A DNA stretch of 64,000 nucleotides. It comes from Neisseria wadsworthii 9715 (GTDB taxonomy: Bacteria > Pseudomonadota > Gammaproteobacteria > Burkholderiales > Neisseriaceae). The notes beneath the pieces are model-generated. The model searched no databases and was not told where the DNA came from. It worked only from the letters and a program-made list of their open reading frames with translations. Of this stretch, positions 16,002-23,490 are shown in pieces. The position numbers and the translations under genes were made by a program. The DNA is taken from the NCBI RefSeq assembly GCF_000227765.1, contig NZ_JH165159.1, positions 161,585 through 225,584 of the forward strand, written 5' to 3'. How positions within the stretch are numbered: position 1 is the first letter of the stretch; every line of letters begins with the position of its first letter.

Positions 16002-17834
16002 TTAAAACACATCCCCGCCATCATCTGCTTCCTGCATAAACTTGGCGCATAAGTCCAATACATCACTGCCGTATTTCTCGATTTTCGCTTCGCCCAAACC
16101 ATAGATTTCATGCAGATCGGCTTCGGTTTGCGGCAGGTTTTGCACAATGCTTTGCAAGGTTCGGTCGCCGAAAATAATGTAGGCGGGCACGTTTTCCGCT
16201 TTGGCCTGCTCCAGCCGCCAATGCCTGAGCTCCTGCCAGATGCGCTCTTCGCGCTCGGTGCGCAGCCATTGGGTTTTGCTGCCGGTCGAAGTGGTTTTCT
16301 GGCGTTTGAGCGGGCGCAGCCAAACGGTTTGCCCGCCGGTTAACACAGCTTTGGCTGCGGGGGTGAGGCGCAAGGCCTGATAATTGGCGGTATCGGTGTC
16401 GATCAGGCCGAGGCCGAGGCATTGGCGGGTAACGGCGCGCCAGTCTTTATCGGATTGCTCGGCGCCGATGCCGAATGTGGAAAGTTTGTCGTGGCCGTTT
16501 TGTTTGATCCAATCTTCGTTTTTACCGCGCAACACATTAATTACATAACCTGCGCCAAAGCGTTGGCCGACGCGGTAGATGCAGCTCAACAGTTTCTGCA
16601 CCAACACGGTGCCGTCGAAGCGCACGGGCGGGTTGAGGCAGTTGTCGCAATTGCCGCAAGGCCCGCTTTCTTCGCCGAAATGGCGCAACAAAGGCACGCG
16701 GCGGCATTCGGCGGTTTCGCACACGGCAAACATGGCGTTGAGCTTAGACAACTCGATCTGTTTTTGAAAATCATCGCTGCCGCTTTCCATAATGCGTTCT
16801 TTAAGCAGCATTAAATTATTCATGCCGTAGCAAAGCCAGCTGGCGGCGGGCAGCCCGTCGCGCCCCGCACGGCCGCTTTCCTGATAGAAATGTTCGATAC
16901 TTTGCGGCATGTCGAGGTGGGCGACAAAGCGCACGTCTGGCTTGTCGATGCCCATGCCGAAGGCCACGGTGGCCACAACGATGATGTTGTCTTCCTGCGT
17001 GAAACGGCGCTGATTTTGCGTGCGCGTTTCCATGCTCAGGCCGGCATGGTAGGGAATGGCGTTTAAGCCGTGGCTGCTTAAAAATTCGGCGGTGTCTTCC
17101 ACGCTTTTTCGGCTGAGGCAGTACACGATGCCGCTTTCGCCCTGCATGTCTTTAAGAATGAAATCGAGCAGCTGCTTTTTGCCGTTGTTTTTTTCAACCA
17201 CTTGGTAACGGATATTGGGGCGGTCGAAGCTGGCGATAAACTCGGGTGCGTCTTCCAGCTTGAGATAATGTTTGATGTCGGCGCGGGTTTCGGCATCGGC
17301 CGTGGCGGTGAGTGCAATGCGCGGCACTTGCGGATAGCGTTCGGCCAAAAGGCCGAGCTGTTGGTATTCGGGGCGGAAATCGTGGCCCCACTGGCTCACG
17401 CAATGGGCTTCGTCGATAGCAAACAGGCTGATTCGGGTGTTATCCAGAAAGCGCAGAAAACGCTCGCTTACCAACCTTTCAGGCGCAACATAAAGCAGCT
17501 TGAGCGAGCCGTTGTGGATATCTTCGGCAATTTGGCGCACTTCGTCGGGATGCGTGCCGCTGTGTACGCTGGCCGAGTGCACGCCTACGGCGCGCAGGTT
17601 GGCCACTTGGTCGTTCATCAGCGCAATCAGCGGCGACACCACTATGGCCACACCTTCGCGCATCAGGGCAGGAATTTGGTAACAAAGCGATTTGCCGCCG
17701 CCGGTGGGCATCAAAACCAAGAGGCTCCGGCCGCCGGCAAGCGTGTCCACAATCTCGGCCTGACGCCCGCGGAAATCGGGGTAGCCGAACACATCGTGCA
17801 AAATCCGCCGTGCATCGTCGCGCTGCTTGGTCAT
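16002..17834 (-). CDS. recQ: ATP-dependent DNA helicase RecQ with one HRDC domain
   Basis: RecQ is a 3'-5' DNA helicase in recombinational repair and, in Neisseria, pilin antigenic variation. The 610-residue protein has Walker A (MPTGGGKS), the helicase box AIDEAHCVSQWGHDFRPEY and the second RecA domain (YYQESGRAGRDG-like). The RQC zinc-binding cysteines are in CETAECRR and CGNCDNC. A single HRDC domain occupies about residues 520-600. RecQ of N. meningitidis and N. gonorrhoeae is longer with three HRDC domains (established knowledge), so this is the short, E. coli-like form. The reading ends in ordinary sequence with no sign of a truncating frameshift. Confidence 0.95.
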   Translation of the reverse strand: MTKQRDDARRILHDVFGYPDFRGRQAEIVDTLAGGRSLLVLMPTGGGKSLCYQIPALMREGVAIVVSPLIALMNDQVANLRAVGVHSASVHSGTHPDEVRQIAEDIHNGSLKLLYVAPERLVSERFLRFLDNTRISLFAIDEAHCVSQWGHDFRPEYQQLGLLAERYPQVPRIALTATADAETRADIKHYLKLEDAPEFIASFDRPNIRYQVVEKNNGKKQLLDFILKDMQGESGIVYCLSRKSVEDTAEFLSSHGLNAIPYHAGLSMETRTQNQRRFTQEDNIIVVATVAFGMGIDKPDVRFVAHLDMPQSIEHFYQESGRAGRDGLPAASWLCYGMNNLMLLKERIMESGSDDFQKQIELSKLNAMFAVCETAECRRVPLLRHFGEESGPCGNCDNCLNPPVRFDGTVLVQKLLSCIYRVGQRFGAGYVINVLRGKNEDWIKQNGHDKLSTFGIGAEQSDKDWRAVTRQCLGLGLIDTDTANYQALRLTPAAKAVLTGGQTVWLRPLKRQKTTSTGSKTQWLRTEREERIWQELRHWRLEQAKAENVPAYIIFGDRTLQSIVQNLPQTEADLHEIYGLGEAKIEKYGSDVLDLCAKFMQEADDGGDVF

Positions 17835-17854
17835 TTGGAGAATTCCGTTATAAT
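17827..17854 (+). promoter_or_regulatory. Predicted sigma-70 promoter for the Adhesin_E-like lipoprotein
   Basis: A perfect -10 TATAAT (17849-17854) lies 16 bases after TTGGTC (17827-17832). It is 43 bases before the lipoprotein ATG and overlaps the recQ start region. Confidence 0.5.
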
Positions 17855-17874
17855 AAGGCCGATATTTTAATGAA

Positions 17875-17886
17875 TGCCTGTCTGAA
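17875..17886 (+). repeat. Single DUS whose end forms a Shine-Dalgarno site
   Basis: The 3' end of this DUS runs into AAAGGA, giving an AAGGA site eight bases before the ATG of the next gene. Confidence 0.7.
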
Positions 17887-17896
17887 AGGAAAGTTT

Positions 17897-18334
17897 ATGA
17901 ATCCACGCAAGGCTTTGCGATTAGCCGCCCCGCTTGTTTTACTCAGCCTTCTGGCTGCGTGTGCCGGCGGCCCGAAAGTTGAAGGAAGTTGGCAGAGTAT
18001 CGGCGAAAGCAACGAGGGCAATATTCGCAACTATATCGACAAAAGCAGCGTTAAGCGCAACGGTAACATCGTAACTTTCCGCGACAAAAAAACCGTGGTA
18101 AAACCGGCGCAAGAGCGCTATGTCAACACGCCGCGCTACAAAACCGCCATCGGCACGTGGGAAATCGACTGCGCCAAAAAAACCTACCGCCTAAGCGCGC
18201 TTACCCTTTTGGATGAAAACGGCAAAGAAGTGCTCAAACAAACCTACACGCCGGTAAACGTGCGCCCGATGCCGGTTGCCGAAAGCGGCTCCATCGTTGA
18301 AAAACAATATCAAACCGTATGTTCGGGCAAATAA
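17897..18334 (+). CDS. Adhesin_E-like lipoprotein
   Basis: A 145-residue lipoprotein with signal MNPRKALRLAAPLVLLSLLAAC (lipobox LAAC, Cys about residue 22). The mature part matches the surface-adhesin protein E pattern: an early Trp, YIDKSSVKRNGNIVTFRDKK, a central tract with Tyr and Thr, then WEIDCAKKTYR and a final Cys near CSGK, giving a likely disulfide. In Haemophilus protein E binds laminin and vitronectin; for this gene only fold-level similarity is claimed. It starts a run of three small secreted proteins, and the frame upstream of the chosen ATG is not signal-like. Confidence 0.72.
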   Translation: MNPRKALRLAAPLVLLSLLAACAGGPKVEGSWQSIGESNEGNIRNYIDKSSVKRNGNIVTFRDKKTVVKPAQERYVNTPRYKTAIGTWEIDCAKKTYRLSALTLLDENGKEVLKQTYTPVNVRPMPVAESGSIVEKQYQTVCSGK

Positions 18335-18346
18335 TGCCTGTCTGAA
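18335..18346 (+). repeat. Single DUS preceding the next lipoprotein gene
   Basis: As at 17875, the DUS overlaps the stop-proximal region and its end continues into AAAGGA, which serves as the ribosome-binding site for the gene at 18356. Confidence 0.7.
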
Positions 18347-18355
18347 AGGATACAC

Positions 18356-18766
18356 ATGAAGCCCTTATCAGTTGCCTTTTTATTGCTTTCCCTTTCGGCC
18401 TGCACGTTTAACAATCCGTTCAGCCGTTCCGCCGAACACACTCCCGCCAACCTGCCGCCGGCGGCCACCGCACAAGTAGCGGCCGGTTCTAGCGTGGTGG
18501 GCGACGAATTATTGAGCGCACAAGCTGCCTACCGCGAAGCCATCCGGCAACAAAACCGCAGCGACGGCCATATCGCCAGTCTCCAACGCCAGCTTCACGA
18601 TGCCGAGCGCCGCAAGCAGCAGGCCGATGACGACATCACCCGCCTGCGCGCCGAGCTGCATCAGGCCAGCGAATCCAAAACCGGCACCGACAATGCCACA
18701 CAAGCCGCCAGCCAACGCTTGAATGCAGCATGGGAAGCCGCCCGCCAAGCCGGATTGGTGCATTAA
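18356..18766 (+). CDS. Small coiled-coil lipoprotein, function unknown
   Basis: A 136-residue protein with a lipoprotein signal (MKPLSVAFLLLSLSAC, Cys about residue 16). After an Ala/Pro-rich linker, residues about 55-110 form a charged heptad-like region (REAIRQQNRSDGHIASLQRQL... then RRKQQADDDITRLRAELHQ) predicted to be a coiled coil. I do not recognise a named family. It lies 21 bases after the Adhesin_E-like gene and probably belongs to the same transcript. An envelope structural or spacer role is possible but not shown. Confidence 0.75.
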   Translation: MKPLSVAFLLLSLSACTFNNPFSRSAEHTPANLPPAATAQVAAGSSVVGDELLSAQAAYREAIRQQNRSDGHIASLQRQLHDAERRKQQADDDITRLRAELHQASESKTGTDNATQAASQRLNAAWEAARQAGLVH

Positions 18767-18779
18767 TCCGAAAAACCGA

Positions 18780-18819
18780 ATGCCTGTCTGAAAAAACACC
18801 TTGCTTTCAGACAGGCATT
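18780..18819 (+). terminator. Inverted DUS pair after the coiled-coil lipoprotein
   Basis: DUS copies at 18781-18792 and 18806-18817 form a hairpin 14 bases after the stop. Confidence 0.75.
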
Positions 18820-18880
18820 TATACTGATAAAGCTGCTTTAAGCCGCCGGCAACAAAACTTTTTACTCACTTAACATAACA

Positions 18881-19429
18881 ATGATGAAATCCAAAGCCAT
18901 TTCCCTGCTCGCCTTACTGGCCGGCCTCGGCGCCCATGCCGCGCCCGCCCAAACCGGCGGGAAAACCCAACTACAGCCCGGCCAATACCAATATGCTCTC
19001 TACGGCCCTTACGGCCCGGCCGATTTTCGCGAGCTGGTTTTTGTTCATGTATTACCCGAAGGCAGATACTGCATGTTTTCCACAGGAACGGATTTAAGCT
19101 ACGAAGGTGTGCAGCTGGGCAAATGGCGGAAACAAAAAGGCAATATCATGCTGGATAACCAAACCGTTATCAGCAACCAACCCGTTTTAGGCAGCGCCGA
19201 ACCCCCTGCCGATGATGCGGGCATGAAAGGCGCGCTGCTCGGTAAGCAGCCGGCGTTTTTCATCAATGCCAGAAGAGCCGAATATCAGGCTTACCACAAT
19301 AAGCAGGTGTTGGAAAAAGCCCGCGCGGAATGCGTGGAAATGCAAAAAATTCATACTGAGTTACCGGGCAAACGGAATCCGGAAAATTTCCCGCTTGAAA
19401 CGGCCGTTTGCACCGATACCTGTTGTTAA
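18881..19429 (+). CDS. Predicted secreted protein, function unknown
   Basis: A 182-residue protein with a type I signal peptide (MMKSKAISLLALLAGLGAHA, cleavage after AHA). The mature part has no family I can name. It has a YALYGPYGPADFRELVFVHVLPEGRYCMFSTG stretch of beta character and four Cys, three of them in the last 12 residues (VCTDTCC). It sits between the small lipoprotein and gpmA. Either of two adjacent ATG codons could start it. Confidence 0.72.
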   Translation: MMKSKAISLLALLAGLGAHAAPAQTGGKTQLQPGQYQYALYGPYGPADFRELVFVHVLPEGRYCMFSTGTDLSYEGVQLGKWRKQKGNIMLDNQTVISNQPVLGSAEPPADDAGMKGALLGKQPAFFINARRAEYQAYHNKQVLEKARAECVEMQKIHTELPGKRNPENFPLETAVCTDTCC

Positions 19430-19457
19430 CCTTAACCCCGATATGGAGAAGAAATAA

Positions 19458-20141
19458 ATGGAACTCGTACTTATCCGCCACGGCCAAAGCGAATGGAACG
19501 CCAAAAACCTGTTTACCGGCTGGCGCGACGTCAAGCTTTCCGAGCAAGGCATTGCCGAAGCCACTGCGGCCGGCCGCAAGCTGAAAGAAAAAGGCTACCT
19601 GTTTGACATTGCCTTCACCTCAGCCCTTTCCCGCGCCATCAAAACCTGCAACATCGTGCTGGAAGAATCCGACCAATTATGGGTGCCGCAAATCAAAAGC
19701 TGGCGCCTGAACGAGCGCCATTACGGCCAGCTGCAAGGTTTGGACAAAAAACAAACCGCCGAAAAATACGGCGACGAGCAAGTGCACATCTGGCGCCGCA
19801 GCTACGATACCCTGCCGCCGCTGTTGGATGCCGGCGACGAATTTTCCGCCCACAACGACCGCCGCTACGCCCACCTGCCTGCCGATGTGGTACCCGACGG
19901 CGAAAACCTAAAAGTAACCCTCGTTCGCGTGCTGCCTTTCTGGCACGACCAAATCGCTCCGGCCCTCTTGAGCGGCAAACGCGTGCTGGTAGCCGCCCAC
20001 GGTAATTCCCTACGCGCTTTAGTGAAACATCTGGAAGGCATTTCCGATGAAGAAATCATGGGCGTGGAAATTCCTACCGGCCAGCCGCTGGTGTATAAAC
20101 TGGACGATAATTTGAAAGTGATTGAAAAATTCTATCTGTAA
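19458..20141 (+). CDS. gpmA: 2,3-bisphosphoglycerate-dependent phosphoglycerate mutase
   Basis: GpmA interconverts 3- and 2-phosphoglycerate in glycolysis and gluconeogenesis. The 227-residue protein has the phospho-acceptor [10 protein letters not shown] (H8), [23 protein letters not shown], and the second catalytic His in [22 protein letters not shown] lies just upstream of the ATG. Family length is normal. The glycolytic gene gapA lies 1.6 kb away but on the other side of lpxC. Confidence 0.97.
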   Translation: MELVLIRHGQSEWNAKNLFTGWRDVKLSEQGIAEATAAGRKLKEKGYLFDIAFTSALSRAIKTCNIVLEESDQLWVPQIKSWRLNERHYGQLQGLDKKQTAEKYGDEQVHIWRRSYDTLPPLLDAGDEFSAHNDRRYAHLPADVVPDGENLKVTLVRVLPFWHDQIAPALLSGKRVLVAAHGNSLRALVKHLEGISDEEIMGVEIPTGQPLVYKLDDNLKVIEKFYL

Positions 20142-20158
20142 GCGTTTCCGGATAAAGC

Positions 20159-20192
20159 AATGCCTGTCTGAAAAGGTTTTCAGACAGGCATT
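20159..20192. terminator. Inverted DUS pair between convergent gpmA and lpxC
   Basis: DUS copies at 20161-20172 and 20179-20190 form a hairpin with a very short loop. Confidence 0.75.
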
Positions 20193-20206
20193 GTCGATAT
20201 TGGCAA

Positions 20207-21127
20207 TCAGGCAACATCCAAATTCAAACTGTGAAAAGCCGACGGCAAATCTTCATCTTGTTTGAATTCCACCCATTCGTAAGACGTTTCGTCTTCAAGC
20301 ACTTTGCGCAGTAAAGCATTATTAATGGCATGACCGGATTTGAAGCCTTCAAACGCGCCGATAATCGGGTGGCCGACAATATACAAATCACCGATGGCGT
20401 CCAAAATTTTATGGCGCACAAATTCATCGGGGTAGCGCAAGCCGTCGGGATTCAGCACGTCGGCATCATCAATCACAATCGCATTGGAAAGGTTGCCGCC
20501 CAAACCGAGGTTGTGCGAGCGCATCATTTCCACTTCCTGCATAAAGCCGAACGTGCGCGCACGGGCGATTTCTTCCACATAAGATTTTCCTGCAAAATCA
20601 ATCTCAAAACGCGGGCTGCTGCAGTTGAACACCGGATGGTCGAATTCAATCGTCAGCGCGGCTTTAAAGCCGTTATAAGGCGTGAATTTCACCCATTTGC
20701 CCGGCTCCCGCACTTCCACTTCTTTCAGTATGCGCAAAAACTTTTTCTGCGCTTTCTGATCCACAATGCCCGCGTCCTGTAAAAGGTAAATAAAGGGCAG
20801 ACTGGAGCCGTCCATAATCGGGATTTCCGGCGCGTTCAATTCAATCAACACGTTATCCACACCATAAGCAGCCAACGCCGACATAATATGCTCAATGGTT
20901 CCGACGCGCACACCTTGTTCGGTAACAATAGTGGAAGACAAACGGGTATCGTTAATCAGATAAGGAGTTAGCTTAATGATTTCACCTTGCTCCCCGCTCA
21001 AATCAGTACGGCGGAAAGCGATGCCGCTGTTTTCTTCGGCCGGATGCAGGGTAAGCGAAACGCGCTCGCCCGAATGCAGACCCACCCCGGTTGCCCGCAC
21101 GGATTTGGCTAAAGTACGCTGTAACAT
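20207..21127 (-). CDS. lpxC: UDP-3-O-acyl-N-acetylglucosamine deacetylase
   Basis: LpxC is the zinc deacetylase that commits UDP-acyl-GlcNAc to lipid A synthesis. The 306-residue protein has the N-terminal [20 protein letters not shown], the zinc His in [23 protein letters not shown], and the second metal-binding region with [18 protein letters not shown], where the conserved His and Asp lie. Strong Shine-Dalgarno GGAAGGA precedes the ATG. The gene diverges from gapA across a 600-base non-coding region. Confidence 0.97.
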   Translation of the reverse strand: MLQRTLAKSVRATGVGLHSGERVSLTLHPAEENSGIAFRRTDLSGEQGEIIKLTPYLINDTRLSSTIVTEQGVRVGTIEHIMSALAAYGVDNVLIELNAPEIPIMDGSSLPFIYLLQDAGIVDQKAQKKFLRILKEVEVREPGKWVKFTPYNGFKAALTIEFDHPVFNCSSPRFEIDFAGKSYVEEIARARTFGFMQEVEMMRSHNLGLGGNLSNAIVIDDADVLNPDGLRYPDEFVRHKILDAIGDLYIVGHPIIGAFEGFKSGHAINNALLRKVLEDETSYEWVEFKQDEDLPSAFHSLNLDVA

Positions 21128-21731
21128 TCGTATCCTTCCATGGTTAATTTCAAATAATCATCAATTAAAGCCATGATACGGGAAAACGGTTTGGGATAAC
21201 ATTGAATTTGTTTATGAATAACGTAGCTTTATCCACGCACCACATTTCTAAAAAAGAACTTATTCTTTTTTCTGCACATGCTTTCTCCAGCTTTTCCTAC
21301 TATTTTACCTCTGTTTATCCATAGTTTTTTAGACAATCTTATTATTTGATTTTACATAATCTTTTCAATTTATCCACAGAAAATAGATTTTTTAAAGCTA
21401 TGCTTCTTCATCATAATCTTTTTATTTTTTAAATAAAAAAGTAAAAAGAAGGCTTAAAACCTATTTTTACCCGAGCATATTTCAAAATCATATTTGCATA
21501 AATAACCGCATGTAAGCTTAGGTAGTATTTAAAAAACATGATAAAACCTATCTATATCAGCCGGATATTGTTTTTAATTTGCCAAGTAAACCGTCTCATA
21601 CAATCAAAACCTAAACCAACAGATTAAAAACAATATCGGCAATATGCCGCTCAACCGGCTGCCTGCTGAAAATACCTTAATAATTAAAAATTTACGCTTT
21701 CAATTTATCCTAATTAAAACAGGAGCTTAAC
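21128..21731. other. 600-base A/T-rich divergent region with DnaA-box-like sites
   Basis: No supportable reading frame is present. The stretch is markedly richer in A and T than the genes on either side. Three same-strand nonamers resemble the DnaA box: TTATCCACG at 21229, TTATCCATA at 21315 and the exact consensus TTATCCACA at 21370. The most A/T-rich part (about 21340-21450) follows. lpxC and gapA are transcribed away from it. It must also hold their promoters. It could be the chromosomal origin or a DnaA-responsive promoter region; dnaA itself is not in the window. Confidence 0.5.
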
Positions 21732-22739
21732 ATGGGTATCAAAGTTGCGATCAATGGATTTGGCCGTATTGGCCGTTTAGCATTACGCCGCCTTATTGAA
21801 AAGGGCGATATTGACGTTGTTGCCATTAACGACCTTACCCCGCCCGATATGCTGGTGCATCTGTTTAAATACGACACCACGCAAGGCCGTTTTCAAGGTA
21901 CTGCCGAGCTGAAAGATAATGCCATTGTTATAAACGGCAAAACCATTCGGGCATTTGCCGATGCCAATCCGGAAAACCTGCCGTGGCGGGAATTGGGTGT
22001 GGACGTAGTGTTGGAATGTACGGGTTTTTTCAACAGTAAAGAAAAAGCCGAAGCGCATATCAGAGCCGGTGCAAAAAAAGTATTGCTTTCCGCGCCTGGC
22101 GGCAATGATGTGAAAACCATTGTATTCGGTGTGAACGAACACACTTTGGACGGCAGTGAAACCGTGGTTTCCGGCGCTTCTTGTACCACCAACTGCTTGG
22201 CGCCGATGGCCAATGTGCTGCAAAAAGAATTCGGTATTGTTCAAGGCTTGATGACCACTGTTCACGCTTACACCGGCGACCAAAACACGCTGGATGCACC
22301 CCACCGCAAAAACGATTTCCGCCGTGCCCGCGCCGCCGCGCAAAACATTGTGCCCAACAGCACAGGCGCCGCTAAAGCCATCGGCCTGGTGATTCCGGAA
22401 CTTAAAGGTAAGCTGGACGGCGCCGCCCAACGCGTTCCTGTGGCAACCGGTTCGTTGACCGAGTTGGTTTCCGTACTGACCCGCCCGGTAACAGTGGAAG
22501 AAATCAATGCCACTATGAAAGCAGCGGCGAGCGAAAGCTATGCTTATACGGAAGATCCGATTGTGTCTTCCGATGTAATCGGTTTGGAGGCCGGTTCGAT
22601 GTTTGATGCGACTCAAACCAAAGTGATGACGGTAGGCGATAAACAATTGGTCAAAACCGTAGCATGGTACGACAATGAAATGTCTTATACCTGCCAGTTG
22701 ATCCGCACATTGCAATATTTCTCTACTTTGATGAAGTAA
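21732..22739 (+). CDS. gapA: Glyceraldehyde-3-phosphate dehydrogenase, type I
   Basis: This 335-residue enzyme oxidises glyceraldehyde-3-phosphate in glycolysis. The Rossmann INGFGRIGR is at residues 7-15, the catalytic Cys is in [12 protein letters not shown], and the downstream VHAYTGDQ and GAAKAIG motifs are intact. The cofactor loop ([13 protein letters not shown]) has an acidic residue compatible with NAD. AGGAG precedes the ATG. GapA-1 of N. meningitidis also occurs on the cell surface and affects adhesion; nothing here shows that. A DUS hairpin with a T tract follows. Confidence 0.96.
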   Translation: MGIKVAINGFGRIGRLALRRLIEKGDIDVVAINDLTPPDMLVHLFKYDTTQGRFQGTAELKDNAIVINGKTIRAFADANPENLPWRELGVDVVLECTGFFNSKEKAEAHIRAGAKKVLLSAPGGNDVKTIVFGVNEHTLDGSETVVSGASCTTNCLAPMANVLQKEFGIVQGLMTTVHAYTGDQNTLDAPHRKNDFRRARAAAQNIVPNSTGAAKAIGLVIPELKGKLDGAAQRVPVATGSLTELVSVLTRPVTVEEINATMKAAASESYAYTEDPIVSSDVIGLEAGSMFDATQTKVMTVGDKQLVKTVAWYDNEMSYTCQLIRTLQYFSTLMK

Positions 22740-22751
22740 ATCCACTTTGAA

Positions 22752-22789
22752 AAATGCCTGTCTGAAAACCTTTCAGACAGGCATTTTTT
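22752..22789 (+). terminator. Inverted DUS pair with T tract after gapA
   Basis: DUS copies at 22755-22766 and 22772-22783 form a stem extended by AAAA/TTTT, followed by seven T residues: a canonical terminator. Confidence 0.85.
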
Positions 22790-22792
22790 TGT

Positions 22793-22909
22793 ATAAACGG
22801 TACTGTTTTCCGAATAAACGGTATATTTTATAAAAATATATTTTTAATAAAATCAATAATATAGTTCAAATGTTTAAAAATAATTACCGTTTATCTATTC
22901 CCAACGGTA
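22793..22909. promoter_or_regulatory. Repeated ACGGTA motifs in an A/T-rich upstream region
   Basis: Two direct copies of ATAAACGGTA start exactly 21 bases apart (22793 and 22814). An inverted copy, TACCGTTTAT, is at 22885, and TACCGTT (22885-22891) also forms a perfect 7-bp inverted repeat with AACGGTA (22903-22909). They lie 140-260 bases before the 59-residue gene. The spacing of two helical turns suggests a protein-binding site; the regulator is unknown. Confidence 0.4.
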
Positions 22910-23051
22910 AAAACTTTGTCTAGAATGCAATCCAACAAAACAAAAAACAAATTAGTCAAATAAAAAATATTTACGGGCAGGCAAAAAATAATCGATTGCC
23001 GATTTATTTTAAAGCCGTTTTTCTACTAGATAAAGAAAAAGGAAAACCATC

Positions 23052-23231
23052 ATGTTAGGCTTTTTATTCAACCGCAAAAATAAAGAACAGAATGCTCCGG
23101 TTGCCAAACAACCTGTTGTGCAGGCAAACCGTGTCAAATTTGCGCTGGATAAAATCCAAGCTGAAGAATTCAGCTTCGACGAAAAGCCGATGACCCTTGA
23201 TCAAATGCGCATGCTTGAGCTTGCAATGTAA
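23052..23231 (+). CDS. Small 59-residue protein, function unknown
   Basis: The frame runs ATG to TAA with a good AAAGGA site upstream, its own A/T-rich promoter region with repeated motifs, and a strong terminator just after the stop, so it looks like a real monocistronic gene. The start MLGFLFNRKNKEQ (hydrophobic plus basic) resembles the FtsY membrane-targeting start MFSFFKRKKKQEH encoded 440 bases downstream. The rest is hydrophilic (VKFALDKIQAEEFSFDEKP then MTLDQMRMLELAM), with a predicted C-terminal helix. I do not recognise a family. It may sit at the membrane surface. Confidence 0.72.
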   Translation: MLGFLFNRKNKEQNAPVAKQPVVQANRVKFALDKIQAEEFSFDEKPMTLDQMRMLELAM

Positions 23232-23245
23232 ACCGAATCATAGTG

Positions 23246-23284
23246 AAACCGCCCGAACAGATTGTTTTCGGGCGGTTTGCTTTT
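23246..23284 (+). terminator. Rho-independent terminator of the 59-residue gene
   Basis: A perfect 12-bp stem (23246-23257 with 23267-23278, G/C-rich) is followed by a short T tract and starts 15 bases after the stop codon. Confidence 0.87.
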
Positions 23285-23290
23285 GGGTTT

Positions 23291-23302
23291 TTCAGACAGG
23301 CA
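23291..23302 (-). repeat. Single DUS
   Basis: A complete reverse-orientation DUS lies just after the preceding terminator, with no partner. Confidence 0.9.
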
Positions 23303-23355
23303 TTGTGCTTGTGTTAACATACAAATCTAGGCAATTAAGTTACAATAAGCTTCAC

Positions 23356-23460
23356 TATAGCAAATAAACTTATTTTTGCTACGTCGTTGCTGCGCCTTGT
23401 CGTACTATTGTACTGTCTGCGGCTTGCTGCCTTCTATCAAAAATAAGTTTATTTGCTATA
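23356..23460. repeat. MITE-like short element, family A copy 2
   Basis: A 105-base element has perfect 23-bp terminal inverted repeats beginning TATAGCAAATAAAC (23356-23378 and 23438-23460). Its core carries GTACTGTCTGCGGCTTG, the complement of the core in copy 1. It lies 30 bases before ftsY, so it may affect ftsY expression. No transposase is encoded. Confidence 0.82.
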
Positions 23461-23490
23461 TACAACCCTTCCAAATTTAAAGAGAATTTT

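Noticed and set aside
21783-22745. 320-codon minus-strand frame opposite gapA
   Set aside because: gapA is unmistakable and has a ribosome-binding site; the antisense frame reflects codon bias.
23356-23460. Insertion sequence remnant
   Set aside because: Only 105 bases with no transposase fragment; better described as a MITE-like element.
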